Positions 26,940-36,751 of a stretch of DNA of 64,000 nucleotides are shown piece after piece (the stretch's first letter is position 1; each line of letters starts with the position of its first letter). Origin of the DNA: JAWLBM01 sp041687675 (GTDB taxonomy: Bacteria; Pseudomonadota; Alphaproteobacteria; Rhizobiales; Pleomorphomonadaceae); contig JAWLBM010000026.1 in the NCBI GenBank assembly GCA_041687675.1, positions 11,268-75,267 on the forward strand. Reading direction: 5' to 3'. The notes under the pieces are model-generated. The model made no database searches. It had not been told where the DNA came from and was given only the letters and a program-made list of their open reading frames with translations. The translations under genes were made by a program, and so were the position numbers.

Positions 26940-28247
26940 TCAGCCGTCGGCCCGGGGCGCAGGCGCCCGGGCCAGCACCCTGTCGATCCGCCGTCCGTCC
27001 ATGTCGACGATCTCGAAGCGCCAGCCGCGCCATTCCACCTCGTCGCCCACGGACGGGATCGCCTCCTTGACCCAGAGCAGCAGGCCGGCCAGCGTCTCGT
27101 AATCGCGGTCGGAATCGTCGAGCTCCGGGGAGGACAGCCGCTCGGCGAGCAGGTCGACCGGCAGGTCCCCGTCGAGGAGCCAGCTTCCGTCGGCGCGGCG
27201 CACGATCGCGCCGTCGGTCTCGGCGATGCTCTCCGCGGTGCCGCCGACGATCGACTCGAGGATGTCGGCGGCGGTGACGATCCCCTCGACGCTGCCGTAT
27301 TCGTCCATCACCACCGCCATGTGCATCGGGGAGCGGCGCAGGAACTCGATGACGGTCAGCGCCGGCGCCGTCTCGGGCACCGCCTGTACCGGCTTCATCG
27401 CGGCGCGGATGTCGAGCTCCCGGCCCTCGAGAAGGTCGTCGAGCAGGTCCTTGGCCTGGACGATGCCGACGACCCCGTCGATCGTCCGCTCGTAGACCGG
27501 ATAGCGCGAATGCACCGCCGAGGTGAGGACCTCGACGATCCGGTCGCGGTCCCAGGCGAGGTCGATCGCCACCACGTCGCGACGCGGCGTCATGATCCCG
27601 CGGATGCTGCGGTCGGAGAAGCGCATCACCCCCGACATCAGCTCCTTCTCCTCCGGCTCCAGGATGCCGCTCCTGGTGCCCTCGGCGATGACGGCGCGGA
27701 TCTCCTCCTCGGTGACGGAGGACCCGGACGGGCGGTCGAGGCGCAGCAGCTTCAGGACGAGCGCGCTGGAGGCGTCGAGCAGGGTCGCCAGCGGCGAGGC
27801 GAGTCGCGCCACCACGGTCATCGGCCCGGCCACCAGCGAGGCGACCCGCTCCGGATTGCTGAGGGCGATCCGCTTCGGCACCAGTTCGCCGATGACCAGC
27901 GAGCCGTAGGTGATCGAGCCCACCACCACGGCGATGGCGAATGGGCCGGCGACTCCCGCCGAGAGGCCGGCGGCGACCATCTGCGCCTCGAGCGGCCCGG
28001 CCAGCGCCGCGCCCGAGTAGGCGCCGGCGAGAATGCCGACCAGGGTGATGCCGATCTGCACCGCGGAGAGGAAGCGGCCGGGGTCCTCGGCGAGCCGCAG
28101 CGCGCGGGCGGCGCCCCGGTCGCCCTCCGCGGCCATTCCCTCGAGCCGTGCCCGGCGGGAGGACACGATGGCGAGCTCGGACATGGCAAACCAGCCGTTC
28201 ACCAGCAGCAGCACGACGACCACCGCGATATCGAACCCCAGCGACAT
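26940..28247 (-). CDS. CNNM/HlyC-CorC family membrane protein (DUF21 + CBS pair)
   Basis: A 435-residue protein: DUF21 membrane domain (about 1-190, MAMSELAIVSSRRARLE-like motif and QIGITLVGILAGAYSGA), a CBS pair (about 205-330, MTPRRDVVAIDL, SRYPVYERTIDGVVGIV) and a C-terminal CorC_HlyC domain (about 345-425, GSWLLDGDLPVDLLAERL). Homologues are annotated as hemolysins but are now viewed as magnesium/cobalt exporters or transport modulators. It stands 24 bp downstream of the ExoD gene in the same direction, so the pair may be cotranscribed. Confidence 0.85.
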   Translation of the reverse strand: MSLGFDIAVVVVLLLVNGWFAMSELAIVSSRRARLEGMAAEGDRGAARALRLAEDPGRFLSAVQIGITLVGILAGAYSGAALAGPLEAQMVAAGLSAGVAGPFAIAVVVGSITYGSLVIGELVPKRIALSNPERVASLVAGPMTVVARLASPLATLLDASSALVLKLLRLDRPSGSSVTEEEIRAVIAEGTRSGILEPEEKELMSGVMRFSDRSIRGIMTPRRDVVAIDLAWDRDRIVEVLTSAVHSRYPVYERTIDGVVGIVQAKDLLDDLLEGRELDIRAAMKPVQAVPETAPALTVIEFLRRSPMHMAVVMDEYGSVEGIVTAADILESIVGGTAESIAETDGAIVRRADGSWLLDGDLPVDLLAERLSSPELDDSDRDYETLAGLLLWVKEAIPSVGDEVEWRGWRFEIVDMDGRRIDRVLARAPAPRADG

Positions 28248-28271
28248 GCCCCGTTGGCTCTCCCCGGCCGG

Positions 28272-28916
28272 TCAGTTGAACGCCTGGTGGACCAGGTAGA
28301 TCCCGACACGGACGAGACCGTAGACGACCGTCGAGGCTATGGCCATGCTGATCGCGGCGAGCGCGATGCCGATCAGGGCGGCGAGGCCGTCGAACTCGAT
28401 CAGCGCCAGGGCGATGAAGCAGATCGAGAAGGCGGGCAAGAGGTTCGCGAGCGGGATCGGCAGCGTCAGCACGATCGCCATCGCCAGCACCACCGCGGCC
28501 AGCGCCCGCTCGCCGGCCGGGGTGAACAGGCCGGTGGCGCGCTGCGTGAGCATCCGCTCCAGCCGCCGCAGCCAGGGATCGGCCTGGCGGACGAAGCGGC
28601 GGAAGTCCTCGGTCGCGATCGACCGGTTGCCGATCACCCGCGGAAACCAGGGGCGGGGCCGGCCGAACAGCATCTGCGCGGCAATCAGGACGAGCGGCAG
28701 GCCGAGCACCGCGGTGACGCCGGGCACCGGGTTCGGAATCGCGTTGGGAATGGCGAAGACGAGAAGCAGCAGCCCGTAGGCCCGCTCCTCCAGGATGTCG
28801 ACGATGTCGGCGAGCCGCACCCGGTCGGAGGCCCAGGTCTCGGCGAAGTCCGCGAGAAGGCGGGAGGCGGAGGCCGGCTTCTCCCGCCGGCGGAAACCCC
28901 TGTCGTTGTCGAGCAC
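28272..28916 (-). CDS. ExoD-like membrane protein
   Basis: A 214-residue protein with a hydrophilic N-terminus, ILEERAYGLLLLVFAIPNAIP-type opening helix, and further helices at about 130-210. The pattern PNPVPGVTAVLGLPLVLIAAQMLFGRPRPWFP fits the ExoD family, first linked to exopolysaccharide production and alkali tolerance in Sinorhizobium. Its molecular activity is not established. It lies upstream of the CNNM-type gene. Confidence 0.8.
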   Translation of the reverse strand: MLDNDRGFRRREKPASASRLLADFAETWASDRVRLADIVDILEERAYGLLLLVFAIPNAIPNPVPGVTAVLGLPLVLIAAQMLFGRPRPWFPRVIGNRSIATEDFRRFVRQADPWLRRLERMLTQRATGLFTPAGERALAAVVLAMAIVLTLPIPLANLLPAFSICFIALALIEFDGLAALIGIALAAISMAIASTVVYGLVRVGIYLVHQAFN

Positions 28917-29060
28917 GGACCGCGGTCCCCCCGCATCTTCGTTGACGCCGCTGCTGCCGACCTCCCGCCGGCTCGGGCGGAGGGATTATGCCCGAGGAGC
29001 TGACGAGAGTGTGACGAACACTGCGGCGGCACCGGGGTTCGCCACTTTGCCGCAGGCCAG

Positions 29061-29089
29061 AAACGAAGAACCCCGCCTCGGGGGCGGGG
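29061..29089 (-). terminator. Rho-independent terminator
   Basis: On the minus strand a 7-bp GC stem (CCCCGCC/GGCGGGG, 29071-29089) with a 5-base loop is followed by TTCTTCGTTT. It lies 45 bp after the DUF1127 gene and would end its transcript. Confidence 0.75.
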
Positions 29090-29133
29090 TCCGTCAGTCT
29101 TGTGCATCGCACCCGCCGGCGGCGGGCTTCGGC

Positions 29134-29280
29134 TCAGCGCCGGCCACGGGCGGCCTCGGCGATCGACGCGCGGTTGAGCCCGATGTCGTTCAGCTCGCGG
29201 TTGGAAAGCCGGGAAAGCTCGCGGTAGGTGTTGCGGTACGCGCCGTAGGTGCGCAGGCGCTGCGTCAGGGTGTCGAACAT
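29134..29280 (-). CDS. DUF1127 small Arg-rich protein
   Basis: A 48-residue protein, MFDTLTQRLRTYGAYRNTYR followed by ELSRLSNRELNDIGLNRASI, the classic DUF1127 (YjiS-like) motif. Small DUF1127 proteins in Agrobacterium and Rhodobacter influence RNA turnover and stress or phosphate-related growth; a precise role here is not known. The ATG at 29280 has a GGAGAGA ribosome site, and a terminator follows at 29061-29089, supporting an independent short transcript. Confidence 0.82.
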   Translation of the reverse strand: MFDTLTQRLRTYGAYRNTYRELSRLSNRELNDIGLNRASIAEAARGRR

Positions 29281-29455
29281 GTCGTCTCTCCGTGTCGGTG
29301 CCGCCTTCATCGGCGACGTCCCGGAAATAAGACCGCAGGGCCCCCGCGACCAGTCGCGCAAAGGCGGGCGTGCCATGCACCTGGCGCATGGCGCACCGAA
29401 TCGGTTCCGTTTGTCATGCACGGTGCACCTGGCTGCACCGCAGCATGCTGGCGGG

Positions 29456-30568
<1,113 letters not shown>

Positions 30569-30788
30569 GTCGATCTCCCCGGTTTGGTCGCGCCGAGCCT
30601 ATCCGCTGCGGGCGCCGGGCCGCAACAGGGGCCGCGGCGCGATGCGGCCGCGGGCCGTCGTCACGGCCCCCTCGCGCAAGCGTGATCCGGATTGACGTAA
30701 CAAATGTCGCGCTCGCGCGGATGATGCCCGAGAACATCGCGGCGGCCGAGTTTCCGGCCGACCCCGCCTCGGACCCTGGAAGGTCGGC

Positions 30789-32111
30789 ATGAACCTGGAT
30801 TTCTACGGCTTCGAACACTCCGGCCGGAACGCGGCCGCGGATGCGGCCTTCGGGGAGGCGGTCCGCGGCGTGGCGGCGCACAGGCCGACCAGCGGCCCCG
30901 CCCTCGGCCGGGCGCTGGAGGCGGACCCGGAGCATGTCGGCGCGCTCGCCCTGAAGGGCTTCGCCAATGTCGTGCTCGCCCGCGGCGAACTCGCCGCCGC
31001 CGCCGTCGAGGCGGCCGGGGCGGTGCGGGGCGCCATCGCCCGCCGTGATGGCGGCACCGCCGACGAGCGCGTGCTCGCCGACGCCCTCGACGAGGCCGCC
31101 GCCGGACGGTTCCGCGTCGCGGCGGACCGGCTCGACGACGGCTTCCGCGACCGCCCGGCCGTGTTCCTGCCGTTCAAGCTCTCCCACGCGCTCCGCTTCA
31201 TGCTGGGCGACCGGGCCGGAATGCTCGCCGCCTCGGAGCGGATGATGCGGGCCTGGTCGCCGGATCTCGCCGCCGCCGGCTTCCTCGCCGGCTGCCACGC
31301 CTTCGCCCTGGAGGAGCACGGCTTCTACCGCGCGGCGGAGCGCATCGGCCGCCTTGCCGTCGATCTCGAGCCGGAGGACGCCTGGGGGCTGCACGCGGTC
31401 GGTCACGTGCACGAGATGCGCGGAGACACCGCGGCGGGCATCGCCTGGCTGGAAGCGACGCGGCCGAACTGGTCGGCCTGCAACAATTTCGCCTTCCACG
31501 TCGCCTGGCACCTCGCCCTCTTCCACCTCGAGGCCGGCGACGGCGAACGGGTGCTGGATCTCTACGACCAGGCGGTGCGGCCGAACGAGAGCGACGACTT
31601 CCGCGACGTCGCCAACGCCGTCTCGCTGCTCTGGCGGCTGGAGCGCCGCGGCGTCGACGTCGGCGACCGCTGGCAGTCGCTGGCGGTGGTGGCCGAGCGG
31701 CGGCGGCGCGACACCACCCTGGTCTTCGCCAGCCTGCACACCCTCCTCGCCCTCGTCGCGCTCGGCGACCGGGACGGCGTCGCCGACCTCGTCTCGGCGC
31801 TCGAGGCGCGGGCCGCCGGCCAATGCGACCAGGCAGACGTCGCGGCCGCCATCGGGCTGCCGCTCGCCCGCACCATCGCCGGCCTGCCGGGCGGTGTCCG
31901 GCCCGACTCGCTGGTCGAGGCGCTGCCCGCGCTTGGCGGCAGCCACGCGCAGCGCGACGTCTTCGTCCTCTCGCTCGCAGAGGTCGCCGCCCGGACCGGG
32001 CAGGAAGCCGCCCTCGCCCGCGTCCACGCCGTCCGGCGGCGGCTCCACGCGGACGACGCCCTGTTCGCCGCCGTCGAGGCGAGGCGGCCGGCCGTCGCCC
32101 GCTCGGCCTGA
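30789..32111 (+). CDS. TTC38-like tetratricopeptide protein
   Basis: A 440-residue all-helical protein with no signal. Degenerate TPR pairs run through it, and the central stretch LEPEDAWGLHAVGHVHEMRG, then NFAFHVAWHLALFHLEAG, with its conserved histidines, is the signature of the TTC38 family found from bacteria to animals. No biochemical function is established for the family. The next membrane-protein gene starts 15 bp downstream, suggesting cotranscription. Confidence 0.75.
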   Translation: MNLDFYGFEHSGRNAAADAAFGEAVRGVAAHRPTSGPALGRALEADPEHVGALALKGFANVVLARGELAAAAVEAAGAVRGAIARRDGGTADERVLADALDEAAAGRFRVAADRLDDGFRDRPAVFLPFKLSHALRFMLGDRAGMLAASERMMRAWSPDLAAAGFLAGCHAFALEEHGFYRAAERIGRLAVDLEPEDAWGLHAVGHVHEMRGDTAAGIAWLEATRPNWSACNNFAFHVAWHLALFHLEAGDGERVLDLYDQAVRPNESDDFRDVANAVSLLWRLERRGVDVGDRWQSLAVVAERRRRDTTLVFASLHTLLALVALGDRDGVADLVSALEARAAGQCDQADVAAAIGLPLARTIAGLPGGVRPDSLVEALPALGGSHAQRDVFVLSLAEVAARTGQEAALARVHAVRRRLHADDALFAAVEARRPAVARSA

Positions 32112-32126
32112 CCCGGGGGCATCGCC

Positions 32127-32615
32127 ATGGCATCTTCCGCGACCCGCGACACCCTCTTCCCCGCCGCCGACCGCTCGACCGCGGCCACGGTCGTCCTCGC
32201 CGGCGCGCTCGCCCTCCTCGCCTCGGAAGTCTTCGCCCGCTTCGCCGCACCGTCGCTGATCGGCGGCGTCACCGAACCGGCGGAGCTGATCCAGGCCGTG
32301 CTCGGAATCGCCGACCGCAGGGCGGCGGAGGGCCTCCACCTCGGCCTCGGCCTCGTCGCCCTGCCGCTCGCCTACCTGTTCCTTGCCCGGCCGCTGTTCC
32401 GGCTGATGTTCCCGGAGATGCCCGCGCCGGTGGCGGGCCTCGTGTTCGGCGCGGCGCTCTGGGTCGCGGGGCTCTACGCGGCGGCCCACCTCGTCGCCGG
32501 CTTCCCGCCGTTCCTCGGCTTCGCCCCGGCGGCCTGGGGCTCTCTCGCCGCCCAGGCGGTGTTCGGGCTGGTGCTCGCCTCGGTGATCCGGATGCGCGAG
32601 GGGCGGCCTCAGTGA
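32127..32615 (+). CDS. Four-helix integral membrane protein, unknown function
   Basis: A 162-residue protein with about four hydrophobic segments (TVVLAGALALLASEVFA; LGLGLVALPLAYLFLA; VAGLVFGAALWVAGLYAAA; a last helix near 140-155). I recognise no family. It follows the TTC38-like gene by 15 bp and overlaps the convergent esterase gene by 7 bp at the 3' end. Confidence 0.6.
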   Translation: MASSATRDTLFPAADRSTAATVVLAGALALLASEVFARFAAPSLIGGVTEPAELIQAVLGIADRRAAEGLHLGLGLVALPLAYLFLARPLFRLMFPEMPAPVAGLVFGAALWVAGLYAAAHLVAGFPPFLGFAPAAWGSLAAQAVFGLVLASVIRMREGRPQ

Positions 32616-33403
32616 CCGAGCCAGCCGAGCGCCAGGCCCAGCCACTCGCCCCGGACCTCGTGGCCGCCGTCGTGCAGGCAGAGCGCGACGGGGCCGCGCG
32701 CGCATCCGCTCGCCACCCGGCAGTCCATGCCCTCGACCACCGGCGCGGGCGCCTCGGCCACGCAGCCCGCCCCCTCCTTCAGGATGGCGAGCGAGCGGAA
32801 GGTGTCGCCCTGGCGGAAGCGCTCGCCGATCGGGCGCCCCACCAGCGGGAAGATGACGTCGTCGCGGCCGTGCACGTGGACGATCGGCGGCGCGCCGGCG
32901 CAGTCGGGCGCGGATGGCAGCGGCTCCCAGAACACGCCGGCGAAGGTGATCGCGCCGGCGAAGCGGTCGGGATGGTCGCAGAGCGCCGAGAAGACCATCG
33001 AGGCGCCCTGGGAGAAGCCGGAGGCGAAGACCCTGTCCCCTGCGAAACCGAAGCGGGCCTGAAGATCGTCGAGCACGGCCCCGACGAAGGCGGTCTCGTC
33101 CCGGCGCTCAGACGGCGATCCGGGATGGGACCAGCTGCCGCCCGCCCCGTCGGGGGCGGCGAAGGCGAGGCCGCGGGCGAAGGCGGCGCCCTTCAGCCCC
33201 CTCGCCCTCATCTGGCCTTCCGCCGAGCCGCGGTAGCCGTGGAAGAAAAGGACCACGCCGGAGGCCTCGCCCGCCGGCGGCACCTCGATCCGGTATTCGC
33301 CTCCGGCGACGGCGCATGCTACGGAACCGCCGCACCCGGCGGCGACGGCGGGCGCCGCCAGGAGGCCGGCGAGAAGGACGGGAAGAAGGCGATGGATCTT
33401 CAT
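32609..33403 (-). CDS. Secreted esterase of the PHB depolymerase/feruloyl esterase-like family
   Basis: A 264-residue alpha/beta hydrolase with a signal peptide (about 1-21). VVLFFHGYRGSAEGQMRARG is the oxyanion strand, the nucleophile Ser is in FASGFSQGASM, the Asp in VHVHGRDDVIFP and the His in CLHDGGHEVRGEW. Family members cleave esters of polyhydroxybutyrate, ferulate or acetylxylan; the natural substrate is not determinable. Several Cys pairs suggest periplasmic disulfides. Confidence 0.8.
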   Translation of the reverse strand: MKIHRLLPVLLAGLLAAPAVAAGCGGSVACAVAGGEYRIEVPPAGEASGVVLFFHGYRGSAEGQMRARGLKGAAFARGLAFAAPDGAGGSWSHPGSPSERRDETAFVGAVLDDLQARFGFAGDRVFASGFSQGASMVFSALCDHPDRFAGAITFAGVFWEPLPSAPDCAGAPPIVHVHGRDDVIFPLVGRPIGERFRQGDTFRSLAILKEGAGCVAEAPAPVVEGMDCRVASGCARGPVALCLHDGGHEVRGEWLGLALGWLGH

Positions 33404-33498
33404 GGAGGCTCCCGGACTGCCGGAGCAGAGAAGCGCAGGGCGCCGGGCTCCGCCAGCGCCGATCGCCGCCCGGTGATCACCTCTTCGCGAGCGCCGCG

Positions 33499-35109
33499 AT
33501 GACCCGCGTCGCCGACACCGTCGCCGCCGTCCTCGCCGCCCACGGCGTTCGCCACGCCTTCGGCATGCCGGGCGGCGAGGTGGTCACGCTGATCGACGGC
33601 CTCGGCGGCGCCGGCATCCGCTTCCACCTCGCCCGCCACGAGACCGCCGCCGCGATCATGGCCGCCGGCTGCCACGCGGCGGGCGGCGGGCCGGGCCTCC
33701 TCGTCACCACGGTCGGCCCCGGCCTTGCCAATGCGGTGAACGGGATCGCCGACGCCGCGCAGGAGCACGTCCCGCTGGTGGTGATCTCCGGCGTCGTCGA
33801 CCGGTCCACCCGCGCCCGCTACACCCACCAGGTGATCGACCAGGCCGCCCTTCTCCGCCCGCTGGTCAAGGCGAGCTTCGAGGTGGAACCGGAGAGCGCC
33901 GGGCCGACGGTCGCCCGGGCGCTCGCTCTGGCGCTCGCCGAGCCGCCCGGCCCCGTGCACCTCGACCTCTCCCCGGCGGTGGCCGCCTCGCCCGATCCCG
34001 CGCCGCGGGTGATCGCGCCGGTGCGGCGGCTGGCGCCGGCGCCGACGGCCGGGGACCCGGCCGTCGCCGAGGTCGCCGCCCGCCTCGCCGCCGCCCGCCG
34101 GCCGCTGGTCCTCGCCGGCCACGCCGCGGTCCGCTCCGGCGCGGGCGGGGCGCTGCTCGCGCTCGCCGAGCGGCTCGCCGCGCCGGTGATCACCACCTAC
34201 AAGGCCAAGGGGCTGGTGGACGAGGACCACCCGCTGTCGCTCGGCGGCGCGGGCCTGTCGCCGGCCGCCGACCGGATCCTGCTCGACGCGGTCCGCGGCG
34301 CCGACCTGGTGCTCGCCGTCGGCTACGATCCGATCGAGATGCGGCTCGGCTGGCTCGACCCGGTCGAGGCGCCGGAGCGGATGATCGAGGTGGGCCCGGC
34401 CGCGGACCACGCGATGCACCACGCCGGGGCGCGGCTCGACGCCGACCCCGCCACCGTCCTCGCGGCCCTCCTCGGCGCCCTCCCTGGCGGGGCGCGCCCG
34501 CCGGACGGACGGGCCGAGGCCGCCCGCGCCGCCCTTTCCACCCGCTTCGCCGGACCCGCGGAGGGCTTCGGCCCGCATGCGGTGATCGCGGCGCTGCAGC
34601 GCGCGGCCGGCGACGAGGCGATCGTCACCGTCGACTCCGGCGCCCACCGCATCCTCCTCAGCCAGGCCTGGACGGCGCGCCGGCCGGGCCGGCTGCTGCA
34701 GTCGGCCGGATTCTGCACCATGGCCGCGGCGCTGCCGCTGGCCATCGGCGCCGCCGTCGCCGATCCCGGCCGCCGCGTCTTCGCCGTGATGGGCGACGGC
34801 GGGCTGGAGATGGGGATCGGCGAACTCGCCACCCTGCGCGATCTCGGGCTGCCGGTGACGGTCGTCGTCTTCCAGGACCGCAGCCTCGCGCTGATCGCGC
34901 TGAAGCAGGCGGCCGCGGGCCTGGCGCCGGCGGGCGTCGCCCTCGGCGAGACGGACTTCGCCGCGGTCGCCGCCGGCTTTGGCGGCATCGGCGTCAACGT
35001 CGACGGCGCGCCCGCCCTCGAGGAGGCCCTTGCCGCGGCGGCGTGCGCCGACCGCTTCACCCTCATCGCCTGCCGGTTCGACGCCGATGCTTACCAGAAC
35101 GCGTTCTGA
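33499..35109 (+). CDS. Thiamine diphosphate-dependent enzyme, acetolactate-synthase-like
   Basis: A 536-residue three-domain ThDP enzyme. N-domain HAFGMPGGEVVTLID, active-site Glu in ARHETAAAIMA, central domain RRPLVLAGHAAV, and C-domain cofactor motif starting MGDGGLEMGIGELATL. The usual NN at the end of the ThDP motif is replaced (VVVFQDRSLALIALKQ), so it may not be a true acetolactate synthase; no ilvN-type small subunit is adjacent. The ATG at 33499 is chosen over the upstream frame, which is Arg-rich. The opgC-like gene overlaps its end by 23 bp. Confidence 0.8.
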   Translation: MTRVADTVAAVLAAHGVRHAFGMPGGEVVTLIDGLGGAGIRFHLARHETAAAIMAAGCHAAGGGPGLLVTTVGPGLANAVNGIADAAQEHVPLVVISGVVDRSTRARYTHQVIDQAALLRPLVKASFEVEPESAGPTVARALALALAEPPGPVHLDLSPAVAASPDPAPRVIAPVRRLAPAPTAGDPAVAEVAARLAAARRPLVLAGHAAVRSGAGGALLALAERLAAPVITTYKAKGLVDEDHPLSLGGAGLSPAADRILLDAVRGADLVLAVGYDPIEMRLGWLDPVEAPERMIEVGPAADHAMHHAGARLDADPATVLAALLGALPGGARPPDGRAEAARAALSTRFAGPAEGFGPHAVIAALQRAAGDEAIVTVDSGAHRILLSQAWTARRPGRLLQSAGFCTMAAALPLAIGAAVADPGRRVFAVMGDGGLEMGIGELATLRDLGLPVTVVVFQDRSLALIALKQAAAGLAPAGVALGETDFAAVAAGFGGIGVNVDGAPALEEALAAAACADRFTLIACRFDADAYQNAF

Positions 35110-36232
35110 CCCGGCCGCGGCCACCGCCGCGAAGACCGCGCGCGGGCCCCGCGACCCGCGCCTCGACGTCTTCCGCGGCATCGGCATGTTCATCATCCTC
35201 ATTGCCCATGTGCCCGGCAACGCATGGACGCTGTGGATCCCCGCACGCTTCGGCTTCTCCGACGCCACCGAGATCTTCGTCTTCCTCTCCGGGATGGCCT
35301 CGGCGATCGCCTTCGGCCGGGTGTTCGACCGCAGCGGCATGGCGATCGGCAGTGGGCGGGTGGCGCACCGGGTGTGGCAGGTCTACTGGGCGCATGTCGG
35401 CACCTTCGTCGTCATCGCCGCGCTGATGGTAATCGCCGGCGACACACCGCGCGGCGAGAGCTACGTGCAGAGCCTCAACCTCCGCTGGTTCTTCGAGACC
35501 CCCGGGCCGCTGCTGGTCAGCTTCCTGACGCTCACCTACGTGCCCAACTACTTCGACATCCTGCCGATGTACCTCGTCATCCTGGCCATGATGCCGGTGA
35601 TGCTGGCGGCGGAGCGGCTGCACCGCGCCCTCCCCTTCCTGCTGATGGCGGCGATCTGGGGCATCGCGCAGACCGGCGCCCTCGACCTTCCGGCCGAGCC
35701 CTGGTCGGACCGGACCTGGTACTTCAACCCGTTCGGCTGGCAACTCGTCTTCTTCACCGGCTTCTTCATCATGCGCGGGCGGATCCCCGTGCCGGGGTGG
35801 GATCCGCGGATCGCCATCGCGGCCGCCGCGGTCGTGCTCCTCACGGTGCCCTTCGCCTGGTACCGCGCCCTCGACGCGGTCCCGGCGCTGCGGGAAGCCG
35901 CCACGGCGATCGCCCCCCTCACCGACAAGACGCACTTCGGCATCCTGCGCTTCGTCCACTTCCTCGCGCTCGCCTGGCTCGCCGCCAACCTGGTGGGCGA
36001 AGGCGGGCGGCGGCTCAAAGGCCCCGCGTTCCGGGTGGTCGCCAGGGTCGGCCAGCAGTCGCTGGCGGTGTTCATCACCGGCATGGTCACCGCCCGCGCC
36101 CTCGGCATCCTGCTCGACCAGACCGGCCGCGATCCCGCCTCGGTGGCCGCAGCCAATCTCCTCGGCTTCGCAGTGCTGATCGTGACGGCCTACGTCGTCG
36201 GCTGGTTCAAGGACTCGCCCTGGAAGCAGTAG
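35087..36232 (+). CDS. OpgC-like acyltransferase-family membrane protein
   Basis: A 381-residue polytopic inner-membrane protein with about ten helices. DPRLDVFRGIGMFIILIAHVPGN is the opening of the OpgC family, which adds succinyl groups to periplasmic glucans; FLSGMASAIAFGRVF and PNYFDILPMYLVILAMMPVM also fit. The ATG at 35087 lies inside the end of the ThDP gene, indicating translational coupling. A role in cyclic-glucan modification is family-based inference; no glucan synthase is in the window. Confidence 0.82.
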   Translation: MLTRTRSDPAAATAAKTARGPRDPRLDVFRGIGMFIILIAHVPGNAWTLWIPARFGFSDATEIFVFLSGMASAIAFGRVFDRSGMAIGSGRVAHRVWQVYWAHVGTFVVIAALMVIAGDTPRGESYVQSLNLRWFFETPGPLLVSFLTLTYVPNYFDILPMYLVILAMMPVMLAAERLHRALPFLLMAAIWGIAQTGALDLPAEPWSDRTWYFNPFGWQLVFFTGFFIMRGRIPVPGWDPRIAIAAAAVVLLTVPFAWYRALDAVPALREAATAIAPLTDKTHFGILRFVHFLALAWLAANLVGEGGRRLKGPAFRVVARVGQQSLAVFITGMVTARALGILLDQTGRDPASVAAANLLGFAVLIVTAYVVGWFKDSPWKQ

Positions 36233-36360
36233 TTCACACCGCAAGCATGGCGGAGCCCCGCCCTCCCGTTCCGTTTCTATGCTTTCGAATGAAAACAACA
36301 TGCCTGTTCGGCGCGGAACGCTCGTTCCGCTGTGAACAACCCGGCGGCGCCGGGTGGTGC

Positions 36361-36387
36361 GAATCACCGCGTTAAGGTTTCATTAAC
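36361..36387. promoter_or_regulatory. Perfect CtrA box with adjoining GANTC site
   Basis: TTAA-GGTTTCA-TTAAC at 36372-36387 matches the full CtrA consensus exactly, with a GAATC methylation site at 36361-36365. It lies 47 bp upstream of the small membrane-protein gene at 36434, inside an AT-rich intergenic stretch. Confidence 0.65.
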
Positions 36388-36433
36388 AGACAGGTCGCAT
36401 GCTTTGGGTAGTGCTTCAGGGAGGGCGCAGCCA

Positions 36434-36730
36434 ATGCACGAATTGGCCCTGGTCTTGGCCGTCGCCATCGCACTCGGCCTCGTCGCCGGACGCCGGTTCG
36501 GCGCCCTCAGGATCGGGCTGGCGTCGGCGCTGATCTTCCTCGCGGGGATGACGCCGCTCGGGCATGCCTTCGGCACGGGCCTCGGCGAACACGTCGCCGC
36601 CAACGCGCTGGCGCTTCTCACCTTCCAGCTGTCCGCGCTCGCCTCGATGGCGATCCCGGCCGGCTGGCTGCGCGACGTCGCCCGGCTCGCCGAGGGGCGC
36701 TCCGGCGACCAGGCGCGCGCCCGCCACTGA
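36434..36730 (+). CDS. Small three-helix membrane protein, likely CtrA-controlled
   Basis: A 98-residue protein with about three hydrophobic helices (LALVLAVAIALGLVA; IGLASALIFLAGM; ANALALLTFQLSALASMAI) and a short basic C-terminal tail. I do not recognise the family. The ATG at 36434 is the first that makes a hydrophobic start; the open frame upstream covers the regulatory region. The perfect CtrA box and GANTC site upstream suggest cell-cycle-timed expression. Confidence 0.6.
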   Translation: MHELALVLAVAIALGLVAGRRFGALRIGLASALIFLAGMTPLGHAFGTGLGEHVAANALALLTFQLSALASMAIPAGWLRDVARLAEGRSGDQARARH

Positions 36731-36751
36731 CGCGACCGGGGGCGCCGGGCC

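Noticed and set aside
32609..33403. S-formylglutathione hydrolase partner for the formaldehyde dehydrogenase
   Set aside because: It has a signal peptide and PHB-depolymerase-like motifs, so it is exported; the glutathione pathway enzyme is cytosolic.
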